Origin: Corynebacterium urogenitale | GTDB lineage: Bacteria > Actinomycetota > Actinomycetes > Mycobacteriales > Mycobacteriaceae | Length of the DNA: 64,000 nt | NCBI RefSeq assembly: GCF_009026825.1 | Contig: NZ_CP045032.1 | Coordinates: forward strand, 2,046,001-2,110,000 | Direction of reading: 5' to 3' | In this document: positions 42,822 through 52,756 of the stretch, piece after piece | Layout: each line of letters starts with the position of its first letter | Position numbering within the stretch: position 1 is the first letter of the stretch | Translations under genes and position numbers: made by a program | Notes under the pieces: model-generated | The model's database searches: none | Told to the model about the DNA's origin: nothing | What the model saw: only the letters and a program-made list of their open reading frames with translations

Positions 42822-43025
42822 TTACCCAGCCTGACCAGCGGTCTTGTAGACGCTGGAGCCGAGGTATTCCTCGACTGCCCTCTCGTGCACGCGGAAGGAG
42901 CGTCCGACCTGCACGGCTGGCAGGTCACCGGAGTGCACCAGGCGGTAAACCGTCATCTTGGATACGCGCATGAGCTCCGCGACCTCTGCGACGGTCAGGT
43001 AGATTCCGTTGTCATTATTAGCCAT
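42822..43025 (-). CDS. BldC-like / excisionase-fold DNA-binding protein
   Basis: A 67-residue MerR/excisionase-type winged helix protein: YLTVAEVAELMRVSKMTVYRLVHSGDLPAVQVGRSFRVHERAVEEYL. Only landmarks within it are used: VSKMTVYRLV is the recognition helix and VGRSFRV the wing. It matches the actinobacterial BldC/Rv0500A family, which in Streptomyces controls the onset of development. In corynebacteria it is probably a housekeeping regulator. Upstream, 43026-43584 is a long non-coding region with repeats and hairpins. Confidence 0.88.
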   Translation of the reverse strand: MANNDNGIYLTVAEVAELMRVSKMTVYRLVHSGDLPAVQVGRSFRVHERAVEEYLGSSVYKTAGQAG

Positions 43026-43283
43026 TGATCATCACTTTCTTTGCGCTCACATGCGCTGCAGGCTTCCCCTCCTGCAGGACTTCACACGGGAATCGCTGGA
43101 GACCATCATAACGTGATCCATGGGGCATATGTGTAGCGAGGGGGAATTTGCAGCGATAGTTACGCGCTGATACGCGTAGTGATTGATGCCACTGATGAGG
43201 TCACATCATTCTGACGTGGTAAAAGTTATGAAAGTAAACTCATGTGACAGCGGGGGTTAAACCTGAACTTTACCCCCTACATG

Positions 43284-43402
43284 TGGCTAGCTCCCCGCCC
43301 GCCTACGGTTGGCCTCCCGCCCACCTACCGCTAGCTCCCTGTCAACACTATCCTCCCGCCTGTATGCGGCCAGCTTTCCGCCCACTCTCGACAGACCATG
43401 GC
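43284..43402. repeat. Degenerate ~22-bp repeats between proC and the BldC-like gene
   Basis: About four imperfect units of the type ggcYagctYcccgcccRcctac are strung together. They are part of the 559-base gap 43026-43584, together with the two hairpins and the 16-bp repeat below. No gene is seen. Confidence 0.4.
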
Positions 43403-43431
43403 ATTTCCTCACCCCTTGTCAGAAAATGCCA
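43399..43431 (-). terminator. Upstream-related hairpin (duplicate of the proC terminator)
   Basis: tggcatttcct / agaaaatgcca arms with one mismatch. It shares the ggcatttcctcac core with the hairpin at 43457, as if duplicated. Confidence 0.4.
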
Positions 43432-43456
43432 GCGATATCACCCCGTGAACGCGAAA

Positions 43457-43499
43457 AACCGTGGCATTTCCTCACGGACGGTAAGAAAATGCCACGGTT
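43457..43499 (-). terminator. Rho-independent terminator of proC
   Basis: aaccgtggcattt (43457-43469) and aaatgccacggtt (43487-43499) form a perfect 13-bp stem. On the minus strand it is followed directly by TTTTT. It lies about 85 bases after the proC stop. Confidence 0.75.
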
Positions 43500-43523
43500 C
43501 CTAAGAGAGGACAGCCAGCAACC

Positions 43524-43571
43524 CAGCCGGACTATCCCCCACCCGACAACCACTGCAGCCGGACTATCCCC
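43524..43571. repeat. 16-bp direct repeat after proC
   Basis: cagccggactatcccc occurs at 43524-43539 and 43556-43571, a period of 32 bases, between the proC stop and its terminator. Confidence 0.6.
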
Positions 43572-43584
43572 TGACCAGCAACAA

Positions 43585-44409
43585 CTAGCCCTCGCCGAGC
43601 TCAATCGAACGCTTCTTGCAGGCCTCCATCGCCTGGTAGAACGCCCGGCGCAGCCCCTCCTCCTCCAGCGTGCGCGTCGCCGCGGAAGTCGTGCCACCAG
43701 GGGAGGACACCTTCGTCCGCAGAACCACAGGGTCATCCCCGCCTTCAGCCTGCCCGTTGGCCATCATCGTCGCCGCACCCTCTGCCGTGGCGATCGCCAG
43801 CTCCTGCGCCAGCGGTCGTGGCAGACCCAGGTTCACGCCGGCGTCGATCATGGCCTCAGTGACCATGAAGAAGTAAGCCGGGCCGGAGCCGGACACGGCC
43901 GTCACCGCATCGATGTCCTTCTCCTTGACCTTCACCACGGTTCCGGTGGCGCTCATGAGCTCCTGCACGGCATCTACGTGCTCGGCCTTAGCGAAGCGGC
44001 CACCCGCGATCGCGGACGCACCCTTGCCCACGAGCATCGGGGTGTTCGGCATCACACGCACTACCGGGGTGCCCGCCGGCAGCAACGCTTCCATGGAGGC
44101 AATGGTCACGCCAGCGGCCACGGAGACCACCACGGTGTCCGTGTCATTCTTTTCCACCACGTCGCTGACGGATTCCAGCACGGTCGGCACGATGTCCGGC
44201 TTCACGCAGATAAATAGGTAGTCCGCATCGTCGGCTGCTTCTTGGCCGTCCTCGGTGGTCACCAGCCCGTAGGTTTCCTTGAGTTGTTCCAGTCGGGCGG
44301 TCGTGGGATCGGCAACGATCACGCTCTTCGGGTCTGTTCCGTCTCCGATGATTCCGGAGAGCAGTGCTTCGCCGATGTTTCCGCCGCCAATAATTCCAAT
44401 TCGAGTCAT
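43585..44409 (-). CDS. proC: Pyrroline-5-carboxylate reductase ProC
   Basis: ProC reduces pyrroline-5-carboxylate to proline. It has 274 residues. TRIGIIGGGNIGEALLSGI binds NAD(P)H, and DAVTAVSGSGPAYFFMVTEAM plus TVLRTKVSSPGGTT-like VLRTKVSSPGGTTSAA form the active-site signature. I chose ATG 44409, where the conserved protein begins. The upstream in-frame extension is basic, repeat-like and contains a GGTGGCGTCG copy. Next to the BldC-like gene as in mycobacteria. Confidence 0.93.
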   Translation of the reverse strand: MTRIGIIGGGNIGEALLSGIIGDGTDPKSVIVADPTTARLEQLKETYGLVTTEDGQEAADDADYLFICVKPDIVPTVLESVSDVVEKNDTDTVVVSVAAGVTIASMEALLPAGTPVVRVMPNTPMLVGKGASAIAGGRFAKAEHVDAVQELMSATGTVVKVKEKDIDAVTAVSGSGPAYFFMVTEAMIDAGVNLGLPRPLAQELAIATAEGAATMMANGQAEGGDDPVVLRTKVSSPGGTTSAATRTLEEEGLRRAFYQAMEACKKRSIELGEG

Positions 44410-44595
44410 GCGTTCAACTGTGCCAGCGTTTCCGCGCGCTCGCCATGTTCGTCCCCCTTGTCGCGGGGTCTGCTGTTTTCCTCTCCTCTTTCTTTCCGAC
44501 GCCACCAGCCCCCATTCGCCACTTCATGAAGAAGGAATAGCGGGGTGGGTTAAGCCATGCTTCCCACACTGTGTCCCACACACTGCCCACCGATA

Positions 44596-44626
44596 TGAAA
44601 AACCCGGGCTGTGGGTTGCCCGGGTT
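44596..44626 (-). terminator. Rho-independent terminator of the Rv0497-like gene
   Basis: aacccgggc and gcccgggtt (44601-44609, 44618-44626) form a perfect 9-bp stem with an 8-base loop. On the minus strand it ends in TTTTTC. Confidence 0.85.
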
Positions 44627-44646
44627 GGTTCTTCGTGTGTCTTCGG

Positions 44647-45996
44647 CTAGAGCCCCATCACGAGGCGCGGACCGATTGTGAGCGCGAGGCCCACGAAGAA
44701 GGCCAGCACCATGAGCAGTTTGTCCTTGTGGCGCAGCAGGGCGTGAACCAGACCCACGAGGACGAGTGTCACGGCCAGCGCGAGGACAATGACGATCAGT
44801 GGGTTCAGGTTGGCCCAGAGGAGGCTGAAGCCGAAGAAGATTCCCACGCCAGCGGCAACCGCGAGGATCGCCTGGAGGATCATCATCGGCCAGGAGACAG
44901 TGTTGTCCTCGTAGTCGATGACTTCGTCTTCGCCGAGGCTGGCCTCGAGTTCCTTGAACTCGTCAGGGGCATCGGTCTTGAGGTCTTCCTTGTCAGCCTT
45001 AGACCTGTCGTCCGCCTTGGACTTGTCAGCCGAGTTCTGCTTCGCCTTCGCCGCGGTGCCTGGCTGTGCTTCAGCGTCCTTCTTGGAATCCTTAGAGCCC
45101 GAGTTGCCGGCAAGGCTTGCTGCTCCCGCGGCCCCAGCAACTCCTGCAACCCCGGCTGCAGCTCCGGACTTGGAGGTCAGCTTTGCCTCGGCCTTACGGG
45201 CATCGTCGGCTGGGACGGCTTTGGCTGCGGTGGCTACAGCCGCGCCCTGGGTACCGGACTGTGCAGTGTCCTTGCTCTTGGCTTCAGTGTCCTTGGCCTT
45301 GGCTTCCGCCTCCCTAGTCTTCTGCTCAGCGTCGGTCTTGCGCTGATCGGACTTTATCTGCTCCGCAGCTTTCTTGTCGGAGATCTTCTCGTCGGAAGTC
45401 TTCTTCTGCTCTGTCGCCTTAGTCTGCTCGGCAACCTTCTGCTGCCCAGTGGTCTTGTCGGCGTTACCGGCGGCAGGAGCCTCGCTGTCGCCAGCGTGCT
45501 TGTCTGCCTTGGCGGTTGTCGCGGAGGTGGCCGCCGCAGTTGCCGAGGTTGCCGCTGCCGTATCCGGCACGGCCTTCATCTGATTAGTGGTTTCGCCGGG
45601 CTTTTCAGCCTTGCGCTTCACCAGGTTTGTGCCCTCAGCAGACTTGTCGCCTGCCTTCTCCCCGGGCTTGAAGGCGCTCTTCTCCGCTGGCTGTGCCTCT
45701 GCCTTTTCAGACTTCTCACCTGCAGCAGGAACGGAAGGGCCAGCAGCCGGGGTTGCGCCCACCGGCTTGATCGTGGCGGTCTTCTTCGCCTCAGCCTGTT
45801 CGGCCTTGGCTTTCTTTTCCTCGTGCTCGTCGACGTCCTGCTGGGTAACGACCGGGATAGACCCCGTCAGTTCAGCGACAGAAATGCCACCTTCCTCCAG
45901 GCTACGACGCCTCCGTCGCGGGCGGTTGCTAGAGCCGTCAGAAGAGCTGCGGGCGTTGCGCGCCAGCAGCTCGGCTACTGTCAGCTTCTCACTCAT
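44647..45996 (-). CDS. Rv0497-like membrane protein with a long disordered N-terminal region
   Basis: A 449-residue protein. A conserved N-terminal stretch (TVAELLARNARSS, then RRRRRSLEEGGISVAELTGS) is followed by about 300 residues of Ala/Lys/Glu/Thr-rich low-complexity sequence, and then three hydrophobic helices in the last 80 residues. The same N- and C-terminal parts with a far shorter middle occur in the mycobacterial protein beside ppx and proC. The function is unknown. The topology suggests a large cytoplasmic unstructured arm that could tether other proteins. It is 100 bases after ppx and probably cotranscribed. Confidence 0.8.
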   Translation of the reverse strand: MSEKLTVAELLARNARSSSDGSSNRPRRRRRSLEEGGISVAELTGSIPVVTQQDVDEHEEKKAKAEQAEAKKTATIKPVGATPAAGPSVPAAGEKSEKAEAQPAEKSAFKPGEKAGDKSAEGTNLVKRKAEKPGETTNQMKAVPDTAAATSATAAATSATTAKADKHAGDSEAPAAGNADKTTGQQKVAEQTKATEQKKTSDEKISDKKAAEQIKSDQRKTDAEQKTREAEAKAKDTEAKSKDTAQSGTQGAAVATAAKAVPADDARKAEAKLTSKSGAAAGVAGVAGAAGAASLAGNSGSKDSKKDAEAQPGTAAKAKQNSADKSKADDRSKADKEDLKTDAPDEFKELEASLGEDEVIDYEDNTVSWPMMILQAILAVAAGVGIFFGFSLLWANLNPLIVIVLALAVTLVLVGLVHALLRHKDKLLMVLAFFVGLALTIGPRLVMGL

Positions 45997-46097
45997 CCTT
46001 CGTTCCCATCACGATCGAACGCACTATCACCTATTACTAGAACCTTAACTTTACATTCCATGCTCAACTTTTCCGTATAAGAGCAAGGGACTTTAAG

Positions 46098-47033
46098 CTA
46101 GTTAGCCAATAATGCCTGGTCAGTCTGCCGGAAAATCACACCCTCACGGAGAGCCCACGGACACATGTGCAGAGTGTCGATGCCCAATTTACGCATCGAG
46201 GCTTCCGCGACCAAAGCTCCCGCAACGATCTGGTGAGAGCGGTCCGCAGACACACCTTCCAGCTCTGCCCTATCGGCCGACGTCATGCGAGAAATAAAGC
46301 TGATCAGCTGGCGCAGTCCCGGCTGCGTCAACGTGCGCTTCACCCGCGGACCTGCAGAGCTCGGAGCAGCACCCGTGAGGCGGGCGAGCATACGGAAGGT
46401 CTTGGACGTTCCCACCGCCAAGTCAATCGGGCCGGAATCCAGCAACTCCGCTACCGGATCATCCAGCGTCTCGTCGATATATTCGCGAAGTCTTTCAATA
46501 TCCTTCTTCTTCGGTGGGTCAGTGTCGAACCAGTCCCTCGTCAGACGCGCCGCACCAAGGTTCACAGACACTGCCACATCGGGATTCTCGTTCGTACCGA
46601 TGGACATCTCCAACGATCCACCGCCAATATCCAGGTCGCAGATACGGCCCGCGGACCAGCCGTACCAACGCCGAACAGCGAGGAAGGTCAGGCGCGCCTC
46701 GTCCTCGCCAGAGAGGATCCGCAGCCGCACGCCCGTTTCCTTCTCCAACTTGTCCAGCACTTCATCGGAGTTCGTCGCCGATCGGATGGCGGAAGTTGCG
46801 AAGGGCAGCAACTCATCACAGCGGAACTGCTCGGACATTTCCTTCGCCAGAGCCACACCGCTGAACAACTTTTCCTGGCCCTTATTGTTGATGGCACCCT
46901 TCTTATCTAGGTACTCCACCAAACGCATGGGGGTCTTCCAGTTGCTCATCGGGGTCGGCGGTCCGCCACGCTGAGCGTCAACCACCACCAGATGGACCGT
47001 GTTACTTCCAACATCAAGGACACCTAATCGCAC
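46098..47033 (-). CDS. ppx: Exopolyphosphatase / guanosine pentaphosphatase family (Ppx)
   Basis: An ASKHA-fold phosphatase of 311 residues, the short single-module type (Rv0496/Ppx1-like). [19 protein letters not shown] and [17 protein letters not shown] form the phosphate-binding parts. [12 protein letters not shown] is the second phosphate loop, and [15 protein letters not shown] follows. It trims terminal phosphates from polyphosphate, and some members also act on pppGpp. It is divergent from the Rv0495c-like gene and close to regX3-senX3, so it belongs to a phosphate-related neighbourhood. Confidence 0.9.
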   Translation of the reverse strand: MRLGVLDVGSNTVHLVVVDAQRGGPPTPMSNWKTPMRLVEYLDKKGAINNKGQEKLFSGVALAKEMSEQFRCDELLPFATSAIRSATNSDEVLDKLEKETGVRLRILSGEDEARLTFLAVRRWYGWSAGRICDLDIGGGSLEMSIGTNENPDVAVSVNLGAARLTRDWFDTDPPKKKDIERLREYIDETLDDPVAELLDSGPIDLAVGTSKTFRMLARLTGAAPSSAGPRVKRTLTQPGLRQLISFISRMTSADRAELEGVSADRSHQIVAGALVAEASMRKLGIDTLHMCPWALREGVIFRQTDQALLAN

Positions 47034-47052
47034 GAGTCCAGAGTATCCCGTC

Positions 47053-47058
47053 TACGGT
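47053..47058 (+). promoter_or_regulatory. -10 element, leaderless promoter of the Rv0495c-like gene
   Basis: TACGGT lies seven bases before GTG 47066. The start codons of this gene and of ppx are only 32 bases apart on opposite strands. Confidence 0.45.
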
Positions 47059-47065
47059 AAAACCT

Positions 47066-48055
47066 GTGAGTAAAACGTCCAAGGTTTCTCAGATGGTCAC
47101 CGGCTACCCGGAGGGCACAAACGCCGACTTGTCCATCAAAGCTGGCCGCGAGCTACCCGCCGACTATCCGCGGGAGTGGTTCGAGTTCCTCGATCCGGCC
47201 GACCCGGAGCACGTGATTCAGATTGATCTCACGTGGTTGCTGTCTACCTACCGCTGCCGCTTCGGCACGGAGGCATGCCCTGGGATCGACGCCACTAATC
47301 CCGATGTCGGTTGTTGCGTACATGGAGCATTTCTCACGGACGCGGACGATCGCGAGGCACTCGCGGAAATAGCCAGCCAGCTCACAGACGCTGATTGGCA
47401 GCTCCGCCCCTCGGCTGAGGTGGACGCTTGGAAGCGGGAGCAGGTGGCGTCGGAAAAGAAGAGGGGGAACACAAAGAAGGACGCGGAGGCTAATCACGGC
47501 TACGGCGAGACCGTGGGCGCGCTGGAACCCTGGTTGGAATGGGATGAGCTGGAAAACGACGAGGGGGAGATGGAACCGGCGCTAAAGACGCTGACTGTGG
47601 ACGGCGCCTGCATCTTCGCCAACCGAGCGGGCTTCCCGGCGGGTTCCGGCTGTGCGCTGCACGCGTGGGCGGTGAAAAACGATGTGGATCTGACCGTCGC
47701 CAAGCCGGAGGTGTGCTGGCAACTACCGTTGCGGCGACTGGAGGATTGGGAGACGCGCCCGGATGGTGTGGAGCAGCTGCGTACCACCATCACCGAATAC
47801 AACCGACGCGGCTGGGGTAACGGTGGCGAGGATTTTGACTGGTACTGCAGCACGGATCCGGCTTGCCACGCTGGTGCGGAGGCGATGTGGCGGACGCATA
47901 AGGATGAGCTGGTGGAACTCATCGGTGAGCCGGCCTATGAGGTACTCGCGGAGCACTGCGCAAAGCGAGAGGAAATGGCGAAGATCTCCCCGAGTGGACT
48001 GCCGCTGCTAGCAATTCACCCCGCGACGGCCGAGGCTCGCCAGCGGGGTATCTAA
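47066..48055 (+). CDS. Conserved cysteine-rich protein (Rv0495c-like)
   Basis: A 329-residue soluble protein conserved beside senX3-regX3 and ppx in actinobacteria. Cysteines are clustered: [51 protein letters not shown] and [12 protein letters not shown]. The spacing recalls the YkgJ/DUF3109 type, which is thought to bind zinc or an iron-sulfur centre. A central charged linker (about residues 120-165) is variable and carries a GGTGGCGTCG copy in its codons. The function is not established from sequence. A redox or metal role is inference. Confidence 0.8.
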   Translation: MSKTSKVSQMVTGYPEGTNADLSIKAGRELPADYPREWFEFLDPADPEHVIQIDLTWLLSTYRCRFGTEACPGIDATNPDVGCCVHGAFLTDADDREALAEIASQLTDADWQLRPSAEVDAWKREQVASEKKRGNTKKDAEANHGYGETVGALEPWLEWDELENDEGEMEPALKTLTVDGACIFANRAGFPAGSGCALHAWAVKNDVDLTVAKPEVCWQLPLRRLEDWETRPDGVEQLRTTITEYNRRGWGNGGEDFDWYCSTDPACHAGAEAMWRTHKDELVELIGEPAYEVLAEHCAKREEMAKISPSGLPLLAIHPATAEARQRGI

Positions 48056-48106
48056 GGAATTCGCGACTGAGTTGCGCCACGCGGGTGCGCGACAGCTCGC
48101 GCCGGC

Positions 48107-48805
48107 TTAGGCCTCGAACTTGTAACCCAAGCCTCGGACCGTCACGAGCACCTCTGGGCGGGACGGGTTGCGCTCAATCTTGGAACGCAGGCGCTTGATG
48201 TGAACGTCCAAGGTCTTGGTATCGCCCACGTAATCCGCACCCCACACTCGGTCGATCAGCTGGCCGCGGGTGAGCACACGACCGGCATTGCGCATGAGGT
48301 ACTCCAGCAGGTCGAACTCCTTCAGTGGCATCGGCACCTGCTCGCCGTCGACGGTCACGATGTGGCGTTCCACGTCCATCATCACGCGGTCTTCGCGCAG
48401 CACCACACCGTCCTCGGCTTCCTCCTCTGCCTGCGGTGAGTTGTCCCCACCGCGTCGCAGAACAGCACGGATACGAGCAATGAGCTCACGGGCGAAGTAT
48501 GGCTTGGTCACGTAATCATCCGCGCCGAGTTCCAGGCCCACCACGCGGTCGATTTCGGTATCGCGGGCGGTCACCATGATGACGGGTACAGAGGAAGTCT
48601 GGCGCAGCTGACGGCACACCTCAGTGCCGGACATGCCGGGCAGCATGAGATCCAGCAGAACAATATCGATCTGCTCTGATGCGAAGGTATCCAGGGCGGT
48701 TGGACCGTCACTTGCCATGAAGACCTCGAAGCCTTCCTTCTTCAGCAGGAACGCCAGTGGTTCCGCCAAGGACTCCTCGTCCTCAACGATCAGCACGCTA
48801 GTCAC
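48107..48805 (-). CDS. regX3: Two-component response regulator RegX3
   Basis: An OmpR/PhoB-family regulator of 232 residues. The receiver domain has phospho-acceptor Asp52 in VLLDLMLPGMSG and Lys in DDYVTKPYFARELIARI. The C-terminal winged helix has LLEYLMRNAGRVLTRGQLIDRVWG and TLDVHIKRLRSKIE. In related bacteria SenX3-RegX3 answers phosphate limitation. It follows senX3 by 78 bases on the same strand. Confidence 0.93.
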   Translation of the reverse strand: MTSVLIVEDEESLAEPLAFLLKKEGFEVFMASDGPTALDTFASEQIDIVLLDLMLPGMSGTEVCRQLRQTSSVPVIMVTARDTEIDRVVGLELGADDYVTKPYFARELIARIRAVLRRGGDNSPQAEEEAEDGVVLREDRVMMDVERHIVTVDGEQVPMPLKEFDLLEYLMRNAGRVLTRGQLIDRVWGADYVGDTKTLDVHIKRLRSKIERNPSRPEVLVTVRGLGYKFEA

Positions 48806-48883
48806 GGCAGTACGTCACCTTTCTGTCACTTCTATTCCCCCTTATTGTCCGGTGCGCGCAACCTGCCCGCAACCGATACCACC

Positions 48884-50137
48884 CTATTCATCCTCCCCTG
48901 CATGCCGGAGGGCGGGCTCGTTCAACCCCGCTAACTCCCGCTGCGAAGGCACCACGGGCTTTTCACCTGCAGGCAGCGAGCTGCTCTCCCCCTGGTAGCG
49001 CGGAAGCTCCAAAGTGAAGGTGGATCCCGTGCCCAGGCGGGACCACACGGACACGCGGCCGCCGTGGTTAGCCATGACGTGCTTGACGATCGCCAATCCT
49101 AGACCAGTGCCGCCGGTGTTGCGGGAGCGCGCTTTATCCACGCGGAAGAAGCGTTCGAAGAGACGCTTTTGGTCCTCAGGCGCAATGCCTATGCCACGAT
49201 CGGTGACACGCACGGTGACTAGGTCTTCGGTGACCTCGCGGGAGATGGACACCTCTGTACCCTCAGGAGAATAGTTAATGCCATTGGCAACGAGGTTCGC
49301 CACGGACGTCACCAGCAGAGCCTTATCTCCGCGCACGAGTGCACCACTGCTGCCGTCCTTGATGAGGTCGATCTTCGCTGCCTCCGCGGCCATGCGGCAG
49401 CGGTCAAAAGCTTCCTCGATCACGGAGTCCATGCTGACAACTTCCGGATCCGGCAGAGATTCCGCGCCCTGCAGCTTGGACAGGGAGATGAGCTCGGCAA
49501 TCATCTGCCCCATGCGGCGAGTCTCACCCAAGAGCTTGCCGCCGAAGTACTCCACGGACTCCGGGTCATCCTTTTCCGACATCAGGGTCTCCACCAGCAG
49601 GGAGATCGCGCCGACCGGGGTTTTGAGTTCGTGGGACACATTGGCCACGAAGTCGCGCCGGGCAGATTCCATACGCACGTGCTCGGAATCATCGCTTGCA
49701 TAAACCACTGCGTAACGGTCGTCCTGCAGCGTCAGCAACTGCACCTGACCGGCAACGGCGATCACTGGCCTGTTGCCCCGGCGCGGTGGCGGCGCGAAGT
49801 GGATTTCGCGTGGCTCCTGATCCTTAAATACTGCCTCCACGGCGTCCCATACCTTGCGGTTCACGGAGCGCTCGTGGACCAAGGACAGCTCGTGAGCCCG
49901 GGGGTTGGACATCACCACATTGCGGCGCTTATCCACCACGACCACGGCGGAGGGGGAGGATTGGATGGCGAAATGTAGCACCTGGGCCACCGTGGAGACT
50001 CGGTCGCCTTGGAGTTCGGAGTGGGTGCGCCTATTGCGCATTGCTTTCAGGCGCAGCCGATAGATCTGCAGCGCAACGGCGCCAAGCACCACGCCGATGA
50101 GTAGGCCTAACAGCAGGCCGATGAGCAGATCGTTCAT
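48884..50137 (-). CDS. senX3: Sensor histidine kinase SenX3
   Basis: A 417-residue kinase: one N-terminal membrane helix (about 4-26), a PAS-like domain (about 50-150), HisKA with His169 in FVANVSHELKTPVGA, and an ATPase domain with VANLVANGINYSPEG, VRVTDRGIGIAPED and GTGLGLAIVKHVM. ATG 50137 is chosen because the helix begins there and TACCGT lies eight bases upstream. It is the partner of RegX3. gpmA lies upstream, as in mycobacteria. Confidence 0.93.
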   Translation of the reverse strand: MNDLLIGLLLGLLIGVVLGAVALQIYRLRLKAMRNRRTHSELQGDRVSTVAQVLHFAIQSSPSAVVVVDKRRNVVMSNPRAHELSLVHERSVNRKVWDAVEAVFKDQEPREIHFAPPPRRGNRPVIAVAGQVQLLTLQDDRYAVVYASDDSEHVRMESARRDFVANVSHELKTPVGAISLLVETLMSEKDDPESVEYFGGKLLGETRRMGQMIAELISLSKLQGAESLPDPEVVSMDSVIEEAFDRCRMAAEAAKIDLIKDGSSGALVRGDKALLVTSVANLVANGINYSPEGTEVSISREVTEDLVTVRVTDRGIGIAPEDQKRLFERFFRVDKARSRNTGGTGLGLAIVKHVMANHGGRVSVWSRLGTGSTFTLELPRYQGESSSLPAGEKPVVPSQRELAGLNEPALRHAGEDE

Positions 50138-50145
50138 AAGGAAAC

Positions 50146-50151
50146 ACGGTA
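50146..50151 (-). promoter_or_regulatory. -10 element upstream of senX3
   Basis: TACCGT on the minus strand, eight bases before ATG 50137. A leaderless start is possible. Confidence 0.35.
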
Positions 50152-50258
50152 GCAGGGTTTGACTCCCACTACCGTGTTGAAAATTTGCGGGGGAGGGAAA
50201 ACTCCCGTCCGGGGCTGCTTTGGCCTTGCTTAGCAAGCGCCCTTAGCTGCCCTGGCTC

Positions 50259-51017
50259 TTACTTAGCCTCACCCTGGGCTGCCACTGCCGCGGCACCTGC
50301 CGCTGCGGCTTCTGGGTCGAGGTAATCGCCACCTGGGTTGAGCACGGTGCCCTCAGCGTCGATCTTGTAGACCAGTGGAATACCGGTTGGGATGTTGAGG
50401 GCAGCAATGTCCTCATCGGAGATCTTGTCCAGGTACTTCACCAGCGCGCGCAGGGAGTTGCCGTGCGCCGCGACCAGGACGGTCTCGCCCCGAGCAATGC
50501 GTGGCGCGATCTCCTCCTCGTAGTAAGGAATGAAGCGCTTCACCACGTCCAGCAGGCACTCGGTGCGTGGGATCTCGTCGAGGTGGGCGTAGCGCGCATC
50601 GTTGGTCTGCGCGTATTCGTTGTCCTCGTCGATGGCTGGTGGCGGGGTGTCGTAGGAGCGGCGCCAGCTCATGAACTGCTCTTCGCCGTACTTGTCCTTG
50701 GTCTCAGCCTTGTTCAGGCCTTGCAGTGCACCGTAGTGGCGCTCGTTGAGGCGCCAGTCGCGGATGACTGGGATCCAGTGCAGGTCGGCCTCGTCCAGCG
50801 CGATATTCGCGGTGGTGATGGCGCGGCGCAGCAGAGAGGTGTACAGGACGGTTGGCTTCAGGCCCGCCTCCTTGAGCATCTGGCCACCGCGCTTGGCTTC
50901 CTCGCGGCCCTTGTCGGTCAGTCGCACGTCCACCCAGCCGGTGAACTGGTTGGAGGCGTTCCATTCGGACTGGCCGTGGCGGAGGAGGATCAGGGTTCCA
51001 TGTGCATTGTCGGTCAT
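50259..51017 (-). CDS. gpmA: 2,3-bisphosphoglycerate-dependent phosphoglycerate mutase
   Basis: A glycolytic enzyme interconverting 3- and 2-phosphoglycerate. It has 252 residues. [18 protein letters not shown] contains the phospho-His (His14), [16 protein letters not shown] is the substrate loop, and [15 protein letters not shown] contains the second His. The C-terminus is Ala-rich ([11 protein letters not shown]). ATG 51017 begins the conserved protein. One GGTGGCGTCG copy lies about 105 bases upstream of it at 51122. Confidence 0.95.
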   Translation of the reverse strand: MTDNAHGTLILLRHGQSEWNASNQFTGWVDVRLTDKGREEAKRGGQMLKEAGLKPTVLYTSLLRRAITTANIALDEADLHWIPVIRDWRLNERHYGALQGLNKAETKDKYGEEQFMSWRRSYDTPPPAIDEDNEYAQTNDARYAHLDEIPRTECLLDVVKRFIPYYEEEIAPRIARGETVLVAAHGNSLRALVKYLDKISDEDIAALNIPTGIPLVYKIDAEGTVLNPGGDYLDPEAAAAGAAAVAAQGEAK

Positions 51018-51171
51018 AACTCCAGTGTGCCACGTTCGGGGGTTCAATGACCCAGCCTTGGGGTCGCCGATGCGGGGTATTCCCCCGGTTTGTGGTGAGA
51101 TTTCTGTGGTTTTCTTCCGCGCGACGCCACCAGCCCGCGCACACCAGCCCTACCGAAAGCATGATGTAGTT

Positions 51172-52713
51172 ATGCCTCCTGCCGTAACCGTGACTCCCGA
51201 GGGTCAGCGCGCCCCGACTTCCGTGGTAGGTAACTTCCGCTACGCTTTTTCTTCCCTCCCCCGCTTGCGCACTGAGGTTCTTGGTGGCCTGGTGGTGGCA
51301 CTGGCACTGATTCCGGAGGCGATTAGTTTCTCCGTGCTGGCCGGGGTGGATCCGCGCATGGGGTTGTTCGCCTCCGTGACGATGGCCATCACTATTGCTT
51401 TCACGGGTGGCCGCCCGGCGATGGTCTCTGCGGCCACGGGCGCAGTCGCGGTGGTGATTGCGCCGTTAGTGGCAGCCCATGGCGTCGATTATCTCATCGC
51501 CTGCATCATCCTGGCCGGCCTATTCCAGATCGTCCTCGCCGTGCTGGGAGTTGCGAAACTCATGCGCTTCATTCCGCGTTCGGTGATGGTCGGGTTCATC
51601 AATTCTTTGGCGATCATCGTCTTCTCCGGCCAGATTCCGCATCTGGTGGGTGTGCCATGGCTGGTCTATCCGCTGGTTGTGGTGGGTATTGCTATTGTCG
51701 TTTTCTTTCCGCGGCTGACCGCGGTGGTGCCAGCGCCGCTGATCGCCATACTCGTGCTCACGCCGCTGGTGGTTGTGCTGGATGTGCAGATTCCTACCGT
51801 GGCGGATCAGGGTGCGCTGCCGGAGAGCCTGCCCACAATCACGCTGCCTGCGGTGCCCCTAGTGTGGGAAACCTTCGAAATCATCGCCCCCTATGCGCTG
51901 GCAGTGGCCCTGGTGGGCTTGATGGAATCTCTGCTGACGGCGAAGCTGGTGGATGACATCACCGATGTGCACTCGGATAAGACCCGGGAGGGCTGGGGGC
52001 AGGGCTGCGCGAACGTTGTCACGGGCTTCTTCGGTGGCATGGGTGGCTGCGCCATGATCGGGCAGACCCTCGTCAACACCCGCGAGTCCGGTGCTCGCAC
52101 TCGACTCTCAACCCTGCTCGCTGGTGTGTTCTTGTTAGTGCTCGTGGTGAGTTTGGGGGATGTCGTGGGCATGATCCCGATGGCCGCGCTCACGGCGATC
52201 ATGCTCATGGTGGCGGTGAATTCTTTTGATTGGCATTCCGTGCAGCCTGCCACGCTGCGGCGCATGCCGCTGAGCGAGACGATCGTCATGCTGGTGACTG
52301 TGGCGGGCACTTTGCTTACCCACAATTTGGCCCTGGGTGTGACGCTGGGTGTGCTGACGGCAATGGTGATGTTCGCCCGGCGCGTAGCGCATCTCGTGCA
52401 CGTGGAGGATGTCTCGGAAGCTGAGCTGTCTAAGGCAGAGCGGGAGACGAGCAAGATGTACAAGGTCAGCGGCCAGCTCTTCTTCGCCTCCTCCAATGAT
52501 CTGGTGTATGCCTTCGACTACCCAGGGGATCCGGAGCACGTCATCATTGATCTGTCGGCTGCGGAGATCTGGGATGCATCCACCGTCGCCACTCTGGACG
52601 CGATCACCCAGAAGTACGCTGATCGGGGTAAGCGTGTGACCTTCACCGGCATTGGCGGCAATAGCAAGCGCCGCTTCGACCGGCTCTCTGGGCACTTCCC
52701 CTCTGAGGGCTAG
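51172..52713 (+). CDS. SulP-family anion permease with STAS domain
   Basis: A 513-residue SLC26/SulP transporter with 12-14 helices and a C-terminal STAS domain (about 410-513, with VIIDLSAAEIWDASTVATLDAI). GGLVVALALIPEAISFSVLAGVDPRMGLFA is the family signature, of which PEAISFSVLAG is the core, and GGMGGCAMIGQTLVN matches the sulfate-transporter consensus. The substrate could be sulfate, bicarbonate or another anion. Bicarbonate or dicarboxylate uptake is known for some. It lies divergent from gpmA. Confidence 0.88.
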   Translation: MPPAVTVTPEGQRAPTSVVGNFRYAFSSLPRLRTEVLGGLVVALALIPEAISFSVLAGVDPRMGLFASVTMAITIAFTGGRPAMVSAATGAVAVVIAPLVAAHGVDYLIACIILAGLFQIVLAVLGVAKLMRFIPRSVMVGFINSLAIIVFSGQIPHLVGVPWLVYPLVVVGIAIVVFFPRLTAVVPAPLIAILVLTPLVVVLDVQIPTVADQGALPESLPTITLPAVPLVWETFEIIAPYALAVALVGLMESLLTAKLVDDITDVHSDKTREGWGQGCANVVTGFFGGMGGCAMIGQTLVNTRESGARTRLSTLLAGVFLLVLVVSLGDVVGMIPMAALTAIMLMVAVNSFDWHSVQPATLRRMPLSETIVMLVTVAGTLLTHNLALGVTLGVLTAMVMFARRVAHLVHVEDVSEAELSKAERETSKMYKVSGQLFFASSNDLVYAFDYPGDPEHVIIDLSAAEIWDASTVATLDAITQKYADRGKRVTFTGIGGNSKRRFDRLSGHFPSEG

Positions 52714-52756
52714 CCCCCTCCCCCATCGACCCCTGCGACACCCCTATCGACCCCTG

